Notes: generated from the sequence alone by a model not told the origin. 64,000 bases of DNA from Exiguobacterium aurantiacum DSM 6208 (GCF_000702585.1 NZ_JNIQ01000001.1:2299001-2363000); one strand, 5' to 3'. Positions 44,287 to 53,268 are shown, counted from the first letter of the stretch. Numbers and translations are program-made.

Positions 44287-45316
44287 ACGCTTTGCCGCTC
44301 GAGCGCTTCCCTCGCACGTAATCGTTGTCGAACAAGAACAGTCGAAGCAACAAATAAAGTGCCGGGACGAGCAGGAGCAAACCTAGAATGAAGACGACGA
44401 CGAGCGCGATTGCCATCGACTCGTTGACGACACTGCCGTTAATGTCGATGTACGGATACAGGATATACGGCAAATGCGTATAGCCGTAACCGAACCACGC
44501 CATAAAGAACTGGCCCATGACCATGAGGAAGGCGATACCGTAGTTTCGCTTCAAATAGACGAGCGCGACGGCTACGACGAAGAAGATGAAACTTGCGGCG
44601 AACCACCACCAGTTACCCGCCAAAATCCGTTCGTAGTGCCAAGCCGCTTGTGACTTGAGTCCGAAGAAGACGAGGCCCGAGGCGATAATCGTCGGGACAC
44701 TCCAGAATAGCGCCCATTTCCGGACGAGCCCGATCGCCGTCTTATCGCCGGCTTTATCTGCATAGAACAAGAGAAACATCGAACTGATGTAGAGCACCGA
44801 GACGATGGCGAGCGTGACGACGGTCCACGAGTAGAAGTTTGTGAACAACTTCATGCCGTCGAAGAAGACACCCGCTTCCGTCTCGTTGATAAACCCGCCT
44901 TGACTGACCGTGAGCACGGTCGACATCGAGGCCGGAATCAACAAACCGGTCGCACCGTATAAGAACATATAGAACGTGCTCTCTTTTGAACCGTAGTTCG
45001 CGAACGCATAGAAGCTACCGCGAATCGCTAGAAGAATCAACACGACCGAGGCCGGGATGAGAAGTGCTGTCCCGTAGTAGTAGGCCGTGTCCGGGAAGAA
45101 CCCGACGATGCCGACGAAGAAGAAGACGAAAAACACGTTCGTCACTTCCCATGTCGGAGACAAATACCGTGCAATCAGACGGTTGACCATATGGTCTCGC
45201 TTCGTGTACTTGCTATAGAAAGCGAAGAATCCTGCACCGAAATCAATCGATGCGACGATGAGATAGCCGTATAAGAACGTCCATAAGACGGCAATCCCTA
45301 GTTCTTGAATCTGCAT
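44285..45316 (-). CDS. cydB: Cytochrome d quinol oxidase subunit II
   Basis: A 343-residue membrane protein with eight or nine helices, subunit II of a cytochrome bd-type quinol oxidase. Typical features are LWTFLYGYLIVASIDFGAGFFAFY at the start and the SPTWEVTNVFFVFFFVGIVGFFPDTAYYYG segment. The closest relatives by eye are the Bacillus YthAB-type subunits. The ATG at 45316 follows GGAGGGTATGAC; the GTG at 45334 overlapping the cydA end is less likely. Confidence 0.92.
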   Translation of the reverse strand: MQIQELGIAVLWTFLYGYLIVASIDFGAGFFAFYSKYTKRDHMVNRLIARYLSPTWEVTNVFFVFFFVGIVGFFPDTAYYYGTALLIPASVVLILLAIRGSFYAFANYGSKESTFYMFLYGATGLLIPASMSTVLTVSQGGFINETEAGVFFDGMKLFTNFYSWTVVTLAIVSVLYISSMFLLFYADKAGDKTAIGLVRKWALFWSVPTIIASGLVFFGLKSQAAWHYERILAGNWWWFAASFIFFVVAVALVYLKRNYGIAFLMVMGQFFMAWFGYGYTHLPYILYPYIDINGSVVNESMAIALVVVFILGLLLLVPALYLLLRLFLFDNDYVRGKRSSGKA

Positions 45317-45330
45317 GTCATACCCTCCGA

Positions 45331-46719
45331 TCACACTTCATCGGCAAACATCGCTTCACCGCGATGTTCCGATTGTTTTAGTTCTTTCCCGACTGGGTTG
45401 TCCTTGAACAGACGAGTCAAGACGAGCACCGTGACCACGCCAAGAACCGCGTAGAGGATTGCGAAAGCGACAAGCATCCAGCCGACGTTCGCCGACGTCG
45501 TCGCCGCCTCGCTCGTGCGCATGAACTCATAGAGCGCCCAAGGTTGACGACCTAACTCGGCGAAGAACCAGCCGAACTCGATGGCCATCATCGAAAGCGG
45601 ACCACCGGCCGCGATGGCAATAAGCATCGGCTTACTGAATTGATTCAACCGTTTAATATACCGTCCGAGCACGAACAGGAACGAGATGAGCGCGAGCAAC
45701 ATCCCAATTCCGACCATGGCGTCGAACAAGTAGTGGACAATGAGCGGCGGTTGGTCCTCCTTGGCGAACTCATTCAAGCCCGTCACTTCATAGTTCGGGA
45801 CACCACCCGCTAAAATCGAGAGCGCATACGGGATCTTGATGGCCCCGCGCACTTCGTATCCGCCTTGACCGTCATCTTCGAGCCAGCCCCCTAAAATGAG
45901 CTCAGCTTCGGAGGACGTCTCAAAGTGCCATTCGGCAGCCGCCAACTTATCCGGCTGATATTTCGCCAAATACTTCCCTGAGAAGTCACCGACGAGCGCT
46001 GTCGCGATGGCAAAGATCAATGCGACCGTCATCGTGAGACGAAGCCCGCGCTTATGGTAGGCGATTGTCGCTTGATCGAGCTTGTTGCGATGGCTACGGA
46101 GCAATTGTACTGCCGCAATCGCCGCCAAGATGAACGCTGACGTCAAAATAGCCGACGTCAATACGTGCGCCATCTTCGTCGGCATCGCCGGACTGAACAT
46201 CGCCTCGATCGGGCTCACATTCGCAAGTTTCCCGTCGACGATATCAAACCCGACCGGTTGGTTCATAAAACTGTTCACGGTTGTAATGAAGAAACCGGAG
46301 AACAATGCCCCAACCGCGACCGGAATCCCGATGAGCATGTGGTGCCATGGGTTTTTAAACCGGTCCCACGTATACAAATAAATCCCGAGGAAAATCGCCT
46401 CGAAGAAGAAAGCGAACGTCTCCATGAAGAGCGGGAGCGCGATCGTCTGACCGGCAACACGCATCAAGTTCGGCCACAGCAAGGATAATTGCAGTCCGAT
46501 GGCCGTCCCTGTGACAACACCGACCGCGACGGTCACAACATATCCACGCGACCACCGTCGGGCCATGAGCGTGTATTTCGGATCTTTCTTCTTAATCCCT
46601 AAAAATTCAGCCAATAAAATTAAAAGTGGAACCCCGACGCCGAGTGTGGCAAAAATCACATGGAAGCCTAGTGTGAGTGCCGTTAACGCCCGACTCATCA
46701 GGACAGGATCTTGAAACAT
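45331..46719 (-). CDS. cydA: Cytochrome d quinol oxidase subunit I
   Basis: The heme-bearing subunit of a bd-type oxidase, 462 residues and nine helices. Heme ligand His of LGFHVIFATLGVGVPLL, the GRQPW motif in FFAELGRQPWALYEF and the Q loop between helices 6 and 7 (short form) are visible. It oxidises menaquinol with high oxygen affinity and does not pump protons. Together with the caa3 operon this gives the cell two terminal oxidases. cydC and cydD are not adjacent. Confidence 0.95.
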   Translation of the reverse strand: MFQDPVLMSRALTALTLGFHVIFATLGVGVPLLILLAEFLGIKKKDPKYTLMARRWSRGYVVTVAVGVVTGTAIGLQLSLLWPNLMRVAGQTIALPLFMETFAFFFEAIFLGIYLYTWDRFKNPWHHMLIGIPVAVGALFSGFFITTVNSFMNQPVGFDIVDGKLANVSPIEAMFSPAMPTKMAHVLTSAILTSAFILAAIAAVQLLRSHRNKLDQATIAYHKRGLRLTMTVALIFAIATALVGDFSGKYLAKYQPDKLAAAEWHFETSSEAELILGGWLEDDGQGGYEVRGAIKIPYALSILAGGVPNYEVTGLNEFAKEDQPPLIVHYLFDAMVGIGMLLALISFLFVLGRYIKRLNQFSKPMLIAIAAGGPLSMMAIEFGWFFAELGRQPWALYEFMRTSEAATTSANVGWMLVAFAILYAVLGVVTVLVLTRLFKDNPVGKELKQSEHRGEAMFADEV

Positions 46720-46954
46720 CTATTGATACCCTCCTATCTCTCTCTATCGCTTCAAACCGATGCCTGAAACGCCAAATCAATGATGATTTCCATTGGATAA
46801 CCTTATCATAATGATTTTATATAGCGCTGTAATGTCTCAATGCTTGAGTTCGCAAAATGTTCACATTTGAGCAAGCTTAACAAAATCGTCGCTTTACAAT
46901 CATATTGAATTCCCTTTTTCTTCACATCGGAAGCATCATTTCACACATTGCCAA
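46720..46954 (-). promoter_or_regulatory. Upstream region of cydAB
   Basis: A possible promoter is ATTACA-N17-TATGAT on the minus strand, with the -10 at 46810-46805. Further upstream, ATGTGAACATTTTGCGAA (46866-46849) contains one good Rex half-site (TGTGAA) and a degenerate second half. Rex is the usual redox repressor of cyd in Bacillota, so the site is plausible but weak. No gene is seen in this 266-bp gap. Confidence 0.35.
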
Positions 46955-46984
46955 CAAAAAAAGCGGACGTGATCGTCCGCTACT
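46955..46984 (-). terminator. Terminator of dapL
   Basis: GCGGACGATCACGTCCGC is a perfect 8-bp stem on the minus strand followed by TTTTTTT. Confidence 0.92.
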
Positions 46985-46985
46985 G

Positions 46986-48107
46986 TCACTTGATAATAGC
47001 CGTTCGGAAAAAGTGGTCGAACAGTTCGATCGCCACATCGATCGCCCGCTCGTCCGGATTGAGCGTCGCCTGGTGGAGACCAGAGCCCATGTCATTCACA
47101 CCGAGCCATACCATAAAGCCAGGTACTTGTTTCAACATATATCCGAAGTCTTCACCTGTCATCGCCGGGACGCATGTCTTGTACGAATAACCGATTTCCT
47201 CGACGGCTTCTTCAAACTGGAACAAGTACCGTTCGTCGTTGACGACCTCGTGGTACCGGTTACCGAACTCGAGGTCGATGTGAACGTTATACGTCATCTC
47301 GACGCCGGCGATCACTTGACGAATCCGGCGCTCGAGGACGACCATCTCTTTATCGGACAAGGCGCGAATCGTTCCGTCGAGTTTCGCCGTCTCCGCGATA
47401 ATATTCTCTTTCGTGCCGGCTGAGACTTTACCGATACTAATGACGGCACTGCCCATCGGGTCGATGTTGCGTGAGATAATGGTTTGCAGTTGCATGATGA
47501 GCGCCGCTTGAACGATGACCGCATCGATACCGGCGTGCGGGAAAGCACCATGTCCGCCTTTACCGTGAATCGTCAAGTGAAGCTCACGCGCGCTCGCGAA
47601 CAACACGCCTGGACGCGAAGCGACCGTGCCGACCGGATATTCCGGTGCGACGTGTAGGCCGAACATCGCGTCGGGCCGGAAATGATAAAACATCTCGGAC
47701 ATCGCCATCGGTTCCGCTCCGCCCGGTCCTTCTTCAGCCGGTTGGAAAAAGATCACGATATGATGGTCGAGCGGCTCTTCGACCGCTCGTTTAATGAGTC
47801 CTAAAGCAATGGCCATATGGACGTCATGCCCACAGGCGTGCATCATCCCTTCGTGGACGGACGCGAACTCGAGCCCGGTCTCTTCATAGATCGGCAAACC
47901 GTCCATATCGGCCCGGTAACCGATCGTCTTCTCGCCGACAAGTCCGTCGACACGGACGAACAGCCCGGTGCGCCAATGAGAGATGTGCACACGCGGTGAT
48001 TCGAGCGAGCGAATCAACTGCTCGAGCGTCGCTTGCGTCTTGAACTCTTCATACCCTCGTTCCGGAATCAAATGTAACTGTCTTCTTGCATCAATCGCCC
48101 AACTCAT
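46986..48107 (-). CDS. N-acetyldiaminopimelate deacetylase (YkuR-like, M20 family)
   Basis: A 373-residue M20 metallohydrolase closest to Bacillus YkuR, which removes acetate from N-acetyl-LL-diaminopimelate in the acetylase branch of lysine and murein-precursor synthesis. Metal ligands are in HACGHDVHMA, QPAEEGPGGAEPM and MTGEDFGYML; the dimerisation lid holds HGKGGHGAFPH. The ATG at 48107 follows AAAGGAGAGTGTGGA and overlaps the ccpC stop, so the two are coupled. The acetyltransferase gene dapH that precedes it in Bacillus is absent here. Confidence 0.88.
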   Translation of the reverse strand: MSWAIDARRQLHLIPERGYEEFKTQATLEQLIRSLESPRVHISHWRTGLFVRVDGLVGEKTIGYRADMDGLPIYEETGLEFASVHEGMMHACGHDVHMAIALGLIKRAVEEPLDHHIVIFFQPAEEGPGGAEPMAMSEMFYHFRPDAMFGLHVAPEYPVGTVASRPGVLFASARELHLTIHGKGGHGAFPHAGIDAVIVQAALIMQLQTIISRNIDPMGSAVISIGKVSAGTKENIIAETAKLDGTIRALSDKEMVVLERRIRQVIAGVEMTYNVHIDLEFGNRYHEVVNDERYLFQFEEAVEEIGYSYKTCVPAMTGEDFGYMLKQVPGFMVWLGVNDMGSGLHQATLNPDERAIDVAIELFDHFFRTAIIK

Positions 48108-48982
48108 TCCACACTCTCCTTTGTCACTTCTTCCACTACTTCCCAAAATGCCCGCACTTGCGCCAGTTCGAGCATCGATTCGGTCGACAGCATCCACGTA
48201 TCGCGGATGAGCGGCGTCCCGTTCGACGACGTGAGCGGAATTTTATGGATCGCCTCCACGTCTCGAATCGTCGACTCCGGCAGGATGGCAAAGCCGATTC
48301 CATGGAGCGCCATCTGTTTACACGTCTCGATCTGGTCGACGACGAGCGTCGTCATCGGCGGGCTCGAGAACCGCTCTTGCCACCATTCTAATATCTCTTG
48401 ATAGTATGTCGAGTCGCTCTTGAACTGGATGAACGAGCGCTCGTTATTTTTAAGTTGCTTCAAATCGGTCATGCGCATATCGACGAGATGGAGCGAGTCG
48501 GAAAAGAGCCGCATCTTCTCGCCGCGCCAGTCCGGGTTACCCCGGATGATGCCGATATGGAAATTCTCTTCGAGCATGTAGCGCATCATCTCGCTCGACC
48601 ATCCCGTCACGAGTTTGACGCGAACGGACGGGTAGCGCTCGACGAACCGTTTCAACACACGCGGCAACCAATATTGCCCCATGATGGAGGCGACAGCAAT
48701 CTTTAACGTACCATACACCTCACCTTGCTTTGCCGTCAACTCTCCTCGCAGCTCTTGCTCTTCGCTATACATTTTCTTCGCAAAATCGATGATTTTCTCA
48801 CCGTCCGGGGTGAGGGCGAGACCGCGTGTCGAGCGGACGAATATTTTCTTTCCCCACTGATGCTCGATCGTGACGAGCCGTTGACTGAGCGCCGGCTGCG
48901 ACACAAAAAGTCGTTCTGCGGCTTTCCGCATATTCAATTCCTCGGCGAGGACGATTAACACTTCCACTTCTGATACTTGCAT
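48104..48982 (-). CDS. ccpC: LysR-type regulator CcpC
   Basis: A 292-residue LysR-family regulator with an N-terminal winged helix (LAEELNMRKAAERLFVSQPALSQRLVTIEHQWG) and a substrate domain. The near-identity of segments such as FIQFKSDSTYYQEI, VDQIETCKQMALHGIGFAILP and ITGW-like VTGWSSEM to Bacillus CcpC (YkuM) identifies it. CcpC represses citrate synthase and aconitase genes and responds to citrate. It precedes the YkuR-like gene with a 4-base overlap; in Bacillus the two lie in the same region but are separated by other genes. Confidence 0.88.
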   Translation of the reverse strand: MQVSEVEVLIVLAEELNMRKAAERLFVSQPALSQRLVTIEHQWGKKIFVRSTRGLALTPDGEKIIDFAKKMYSEEQELRGELTAKQGEVYGTLKIAVASIMGQYWLPRVLKRFVERYPSVRVKLVTGWSSEMMRYMLEENFHIGIIRGNPDWRGEKMRLFSDSLHLVDMRMTDLKQLKNNERSFIQFKSDSTYYQEILEWWQERFSSPPMTTLVVDQIETCKQMALHGIGFAILPESTIRDVEAIHKIPLTSSNGTPLIRDTWMLSTESMLELAQVRAFWEVVEEVTKESVE

Positions 48983-49092
48983 GACGTCACCTATTCCTCT
49001 ATCGTTTCGAAACCTGTATACTGGATACGTTATTGCTTCACTGTATCATATCATGTTTACCCATACATTTTGAGTCGTCAGGAGGAACATTG

Positions 49093-49479
49093 ATGCAACG
49101 TCACCATTTCGCCTTTATCGTCGCCACCGTCGCGACGCTCGGCAGCCTATATTACTCAGAGGTCATGCTCTACTTACCGTGCAAGTTATGTTGGTTCCAA
49201 CGTATATTTATGTATCCGCTCGCCATCTACTATATGACGGTCATGTTCACGAATCGTTCTGTCAACCGTCTGTTCGTCGGATTGATGGCAGGGACAGGCT
49301 GGGCGATTGCCCTTTATCACGTCGTACTCGAACGCATCCCAAACGGAAACGCGTTTTGCAGCAACGACTGTCTCATCCGTTGGGTGAATTATTTTGGGTT
49401 CGTCACGATCCCGCTCATGAGCTTGATCGCGTTCACACTCATCTTGCTCATTCAATTCGTGCCCTCACGTAAAAAGTAA
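49093..49479 (+). CDS. bdbC: DsbB-like thiol oxidoreductase BdbC
   Basis: A 128-residue, four-helix membrane protein that reoxidises an extracytoplasmic thiol oxidase with quinone. The first cysteine pair is C30-K-L-C33 in YLPCKLCWFQR and the second C89-S-N-D-C93 in the second external loop. The ATG at 49093 follows AGGAGG by 8 bases. Its usual partner bdbD is not adjacent; possible partners must be elsewhere. Confidence 0.87.
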   Translation: MQRHHFAFIVATVATLGSLYYSEVMLYLPCKLCWFQRIFMYPLAIYYMTVMFTNRSVNRLFVGLMAGTGWAIALYHVVLERIPNGNAFCSNDCLIRWVNYFGFVTIPLMSLIAFTLILLIQFVPSRKK

Positions 49480-49481
49480 CG

Positions 49482-49516
49482 AAAAGAGAAGCGGTCGCCG
49501 GACCGCTTCTCTTTTC
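49482..49516. terminator. Bidirectional terminator between bdbC and nadE
   Basis: AAAAGAGAAGCGGTC pairs with GACCGCTTCTCTTTT around GCCG. Confidence 0.93.
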
Positions 49517-49517
49517 G

Positions 49518-50330
49518 TTACTGCCACCACTCGTCGTAGAGCGAGGCCGGCATATGATGTTTATGGCGCGAGCGTTTGAAAATTGTTTCGATCCGCTCTT
49601 TGACCGTCGCATCGACTTCTTTTCCTTCAAGGTAGTCGTCGAGCTCGTCATACGTCATACCGAGGGCGACTTCATCCGGGAGACCAGGCTTGTCGTCTTC
49701 AAGGTCGGCAGTCGGCACTTTGTAAATCAAGCTCTCATGCGCTTCGAGTTCATGAAGGAGCGCCTTCCCTTGACGTTTGTTGAGTCCCGTGAGCGGCGTC
49801 AAATCACAGGCACCGTCGCCGTGTTTCGTATAAAAACCAGTGACATATTCGGCCGCATGGTCTGTCCCGACGACGAGCGCCCCGTATGTCGCCGCGATGT
49901 CGTATTGGACTTTCATACGCTCTCGTGCTTTCGTGTTGCCTTTATGGAAGTTCCCGAGCTCGAGACTAGTCGCTTGTTTGAACGCTTCAGCCGAAGCGTC
50001 GACGGCCGGTTTAATATTGACCGTGAACACCTTGTCTGGACGGATGAAATCGATCGCCCGCTGCGCGTCGTCCTCATCGTGTTGCTCGCCGTAAGGGAGA
50101 CGGACCGCGTAGAACGTGTAGTCGTCACCGTCTTCACGTAACTCTTCCATCGCAATCTGACAAAGCTTTCCTGCTAGCGTCGAGTCCTGACCTCCAGAGA
50201 TACCGAGAACGAGGCCTTTCGCCCCGGCCCGTCTCACATACGCTTTCAAAAAGTCGATGCGCCGGCGTACTTCCTTAGCCGGGTCAATGTTGGGTAACAC
50301 ATGTGTTGATTCGATGATATGCTGCTGCAT
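49518..50330 (-). CDS. nadE: Ammonia-dependent NAD+ synthetase
   Basis: A 270-residue homodimeric enzyme that amidates nicotinic acid adenine dinucleotide with ammonia and ATP. The P-loop is LGISGGQDSTLAGKL; further signatures are RLPYGEQHDEDDAQ, GNTKARERM, VVGTDHAAEYVTGFYTKHGDGACDLTPLTGLNKRQG and KVPTADLEDDKPGLPDE. The ATG at 50330 follows GGGAGGAACCCATTG. It is monocistronic. Confidence 0.96.
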   Translation of the reverse strand: MQQHIIESTHVLPNIDPAKEVRRRIDFLKAYVRRAGAKGLVLGISGGQDSTLAGKLCQIAMEELREDGDDYTFYAVRLPYGEQHDEDDAQRAIDFIRPDKVFTVNIKPAVDASAEAFKQATSLELGNFHKGNTKARERMKVQYDIAATYGALVVGTDHAAEYVTGFYTKHGDGACDLTPLTGLNKRQGKALLHELEAHESLIYKVPTADLEDDKPGLPDEVALGMTYDELDDYLEGKEVDATVKERIETIFKRSRHKHHMPASLYDEWWQ

Positions 50331-50416
50331 CAATGGGTTCCTCCCTCGTATTCCATTCGTTTGTCTCATTGTCTGACAATGAAACTTTATCGTCAACTTC
50401 TTTCATTCCCGAAACC

Positions 50417-50444
50417 AAAAGACGGAAACCTCGGTTCCCGTCAC
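50417..50444 (-). terminator. Terminator of the BsuPI-domain lipoprotein gene
   Basis: GACGG(G)AACC pairs with GGTTTCCGTC around GAG on the minus strand, followed by TTTTGGTTT. Confidence 0.75.
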
Positions 50445-50448
50445 TTCT

Positions 50449-51261
50449 TTATTGAATTCGGAACGATGCCACGTCTCCGCCGATTGGTGTCAGCTCGAGG
50501 AAGAGCGACTGTCCTGATGTCGGTTCTTCGTCGAGGAGCACACCGAACGTGAATCCGCCCGCTGTCGGTTGTGACGCCCCTTGTGCAAAGACGGTATGTC
50601 CATCCGAGACACTCCATTCAAACTCTTCGATCGTCGTGTACCCCGCCACTTCAATCAACGTGCCGTTACGCTTGATTGACACGTCACGGAATTCACCGTC
50701 TGTCTGGGCTGGTTGATCACTCGGCTGTTCACTCGGTTCTTCCGCAGGTTCTTCCGAAGGTTCTTCGGTCGGCGCTTCTGTCGCCGGTGCTTCGACCGTA
50801 AACGTCACTTGATCGGTCACAGCCATCTCTGGCGCCCCTTCCACTTGAGCAAGGCTAACGAAGTCTGCCGTATAGTTTCCGGCCGCCAACGCGAGCGGGA
50901 ACACCTCGTCAAATACTTTCGTCTCGCCCGGCTCCCACGTCTCTTCGATGATCGACTCTGTGAACATATACTCGCTGCCGTAATCAAAGACGGTCGTTTC
51001 ACCGTTCATGACCATCAACTGGAAGCGTTGTGACGAATTGAACGTCACGTTGACCGGTTCTTCGTTCGGGTTCGTCATCGAGACTGTCGCTGATAACTGT
51101 TTCGACGCTGCATCATAGCTGACGTCGGTCTCAAGTGACAACAACGCAGGCGGCGCCGATGTATTTCCGTCCACATCACTCGAATTTTCTTCTTCTTTCC
51201 CACACGCTGCCACGACGATGAGCAATGCCGCGACCGCGACGAGCAACCAAGTTTTCTTCAC
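50449..51261 (-). CDS. BsuPI-domain lipoprotein
   Basis: A 270-residue surface lipoprotein: signal with lipobox VAAC (MKKTWLLVAVAALLIVVAAC), then a BsuPI-type beta domain as in Bacillus intracellular proteinase inhibitor (SLETDVSYDAASKQLSATVSMTNPNEEPVNVTFNSSQRFQLMV, then DYGSEYMFTESIIEETWEPGETKVFDE). A Thr/Pro/Glu/Ser repeat (TEAPTEEPSEEPAEEPSEQP) links to a C-terminal immunoglobulin-like module. GTG 51261 is taken over GTG 51270 because AGGAGAG lies 8 bases upstream. The role is unknown, possibly protease inhibition at the cell surface. Confidence 0.75.
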   Translation of the reverse strand: MKKTWLLVAVAALLIVVAACGKEEENSSDVDGNTSAPPALLSLETDVSYDAASKQLSATVSMTNPNEEPVNVTFNSSQRFQLMVMNGETTVFDYGSEYMFTESIIEETWEPGETKVFDEVFPLALAAGNYTADFVSLAQVEGAPEMAVTDQVTFTVEAPATEAPTEEPSEEPAEEPSEQPSDQPAQTDGEFRDVSIKRNGTLIEVAGYTTIEEFEWSVSDGHTVFAQGASQPTAGGFTFGVLLDEEPTSGQSLFLELTPIGGDVASFRIQ

Positions 51262-51362
51262 GTATCCCACTCTCCTCTGAAAAATAAAAAAAACGTCTAT
51301 AGCACTAGTGTATACGTTCGTGCAGACGTTTGTAATCTATTTCCTAATATTATTTACCTTTT

Positions 51363-51557
51363 TTATGAAACTTGGAGTGTTTCGGCGTACTGTTGTAAAC
51401 CAGTCATGAACAACGAGTCAGCGACGTCGATGTCTGAACGAACTTGTGCAGAGATCGAGAACGTCTCACTATGGATTGACTCAAAGATGACGGTGATGAT
51501 GCCATCGACCACTTCCTTATAGGCTACGAGTTCAGGTGTTTCTGCAAAAAGCATCAT
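51363..51557 (-). CDS. Small hypothetical protein, 64 aa
   Basis: Begins with MM at 51557/51554 after AAAGGAGCCATACTC, a strong ribosome binding site. The sequence LFAETPELVAYKEVVDGIITVIFESIHSETFSISAQVRSDIDVADSLFMTGLQQY is acidic and not membrane-spanning. No family is recognised. It is isolated between the BsuPI lipoprotein gene and the CvfC-like gene, reading the same way as both. Confidence 0.6.
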   Translation of the reverse strand: MMLFAETPELVAYKEVVDGIITVIFESIHSETFSISAQVRSDIDVADSLFMTGLQQYAETLQVS

Positions 51558-51610
51558 GAGTATGGCTCCTTTTTCGATATGAGATATACTCAGTGTAACA
51601 ACGTTTTCAA

Positions 51611-51641
51611 AAAAATAACGTCCTATCGTTCGACAGGACGT
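51611..51641 (-). terminator. Terminator of the CvfC-like gene
   Basis: ACGTCCT pairs with AGGACGT around a 10-base loop, followed by TTATTTTTTT on the minus strand. It lies 158 bases after the stop; the bases between show no gene. Confidence 0.82.
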
Positions 51642-51798
51642 CCGACCTAGTCGACAACATGTCGAATCCATGGAATGAATTGCTAGCCGTTTGCAAATAG
51701 AGACTTCTTTCCTATAAGAAAAGAGAGGAAGAACGCAATTTGTCCCCCTCCCTTTACCTATTCTTGTAAAAAATGACGAAGTTCCGTTGTCGAATGAT

Positions 51799-52890
51799 TT
51801 ATTTCGCTCGATTCGAAATTTGTTGCCAGACCGTCCCAAGGGCGGTCTCGCCGCTCGTGATCCGCTCTTTCGCCAGGCGGGCCTGGAGTGAAACTTCAAA
51901 CTCGGCGTCGTCTTCGGCAATTTTCAATGCCGGTACAGCCTGTTCGTCGCCGCAGTCGAACAAGAAACGGGCCGCCCGCCAACGGACGAGCTTGCTCTTA
52001 TCTTTGAGTGCCTCGATCATCGACGGCTGCGATTGTGGAAGCGCCCAATCGGACACCGTGTCGCCCGCTGTCCGGCGCACGATTGGCGATGGATCGACGA
52101 GCGCCTGCTCGATATACGTGACGTATTCCTCACGGTTTTCTTCGAACATCCCGATCATGACGACCGCTTGACGCCGAATCGCCATCACCTTGTCTTCGAG
52201 CGCCCGGCGGAAATAGACCATATTGTCTGCCGAGACGTCTAACTCGTCCAAGAACGCGAGTCGTGTCTTCCAGTCATCGGATTGAAGCTGATTCGCATTC
52301 GCTTCGTAATCCGCTTCGCGGCCGAACGCTCGGGCGACGATTCGAGTGACCCGATCCTCAGGATAAGCGGCCTCGAGTTCTTCTTGGGCGACCGTCCCGA
52401 CTTCTTCTAGTTCACCGTAACGCGGGGCCTGCTCGACCCAGCGTCGGTCCTGGATGACATTTTTCACTTGCGCTTGTACCTCGATCGCCGCATCGACGAA
52501 ACGTTTCGAAAGACCGATCCGCTTCTCCTCATCCCCTTTGACGAGTTTCAGTTGCATCGGCACGTCGAGAACGAATTGGACGGAAACGTGGACCGGTTCA
52601 TAGTCCGCTGCCAGTTTGCTCACAGACACTTCCTCGACATCCTCTCCGAAAGCGCGTCGAATCTCGTTCATGACATCGTGCCAATCATGCTTCGGATGAC
52701 GCTCGACTGCCAAAAAGTCTGAGACGGCGTAGACGGATTTGACACCGCGGAGCGCGACGATGTCACGAATGGTGTCGGGCATGTCCTCGCTCGCTTTGTC
52801 ATATGTGACGCCACGGCCCGTGAAGGCCGGCTCGACGATGATCTTTAAGTTGTTCGGGCTCGGCGTCGGTTCGATTGCTACTAGTTTCAT
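51799..52890 (-). CDS. CvfC/YpgR-like protein: NifU N-terminal-like domain plus HEAT repeats
   Basis: A 363-residue cytoplasmic protein. Residues about 1-90 form an Nfu_N-type domain (MKLVAIEPTPSPNNLKIIVE, VRAL-like motif VALRGVKSVYAVSDFLAVER). The rest is a virulence-factor domain with HEAT-like repeats (RRALEDKVMAIRRQAVVMIGMF, ALVDPSPIVRRTAGDTVSDWALP, ALKDKSKLVRWRAARFLFDCGD). Related proteins are Staphylococcus CvfC and Bacillus YpgR; the biochemical role is unclear. The ATG at 52890 follows GAGGTGATGACA. Confidence 0.83.
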   Translation of the reverse strand: MKLVAIEPTPSPNNLKIIVEPAFTGRGVTYDKASEDMPDTIRDIVALRGVKSVYAVSDFLAVERHPKHDWHDVMNEIRRAFGEDVEEVSVSKLAADYEPVHVSVQFVLDVPMQLKLVKGDEEKRIGLSKRFVDAAIEVQAQVKNVIQDRRWVEQAPRYGELEEVGTVAQEELEAAYPEDRVTRIVARAFGREADYEANANQLQSDDWKTRLAFLDELDVSADNMVYFRRALEDKVMAIRRQAVVMIGMFEENREEYVTYIEQALVDPSPIVRRTAGDTVSDWALPQSQPSMIEALKDKSKLVRWRAARFLFDCGDEQAVPALKIAEDDAEFEVSLQARLAKERITSGETALGTVWQQISNRAK

Positions 52891-52925
52891 TGTCATCACC
52901 TCACTTCCAATCGTGACGAAAACAA

Positions 52926-52953
52926 CAAAAAAACGCAAGCGAGTCGCTTGCGT
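52926..52953 (-). terminator. Terminator of the 52962 gene
   Basis: ACGCAAGCGA pairs with TCGCTTGCGT with a single-base loop on the minus strand, followed by TTTTTTTG. It overlaps no coding sequence. Confidence 0.85.
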
Positions 52954-52961
52954 CGTAAACA

Positions 52962-53201
52962 TCAAAATAGGGCAATGAACTGTTGAAGCGAGTATGTCTC
53001 GCCATCGGCTGTGAACGTATCGTCCTCGGCGATCGGCTCGAGGAAGAAGTGCTTCTCCCCGTTAGCTTTCACGTAACCGAAAATGTGACCTGTCTGATAG
53101 AACATCTCTACAATCGTCACTCGCCCGAACGTCATCCCGTCATTGATGACTGCCCGGTCCTCTAATTCGCCGCCGTTGTACAGTTCAATATACGTTTCCA
53201 T
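52962..53201 (-). CDS. Hypothetical protein, 79 aa
   Basis: METYIELYNGGELEDRAVIN and onward, a small acidic protein with a repeated beta pattern (TFGRVTIVEMFYQTGHIFGYVKANGEKHFFLEPIAEDDTF) suggesting a small barrel or SH3-like fold. The ATG at 53201 follows AGGGAGCGACAACAC. No family name is recognised. It has its own terminator. Confidence 0.65.
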   Translation of the reverse strand: METYIELYNGGELEDRAVINDGMTFGRVTIVEMFYQTGHIFGYVKANGEKHFFLEPIAEDDTFTADGETYSLQQFIALF

Positions 53202-53268
53202 GTGTTGTCGCTCCCTTTGTGTTTGTTTTCACAATTCATTTCTATCAAACATACGAAGGGAGTTCAAG

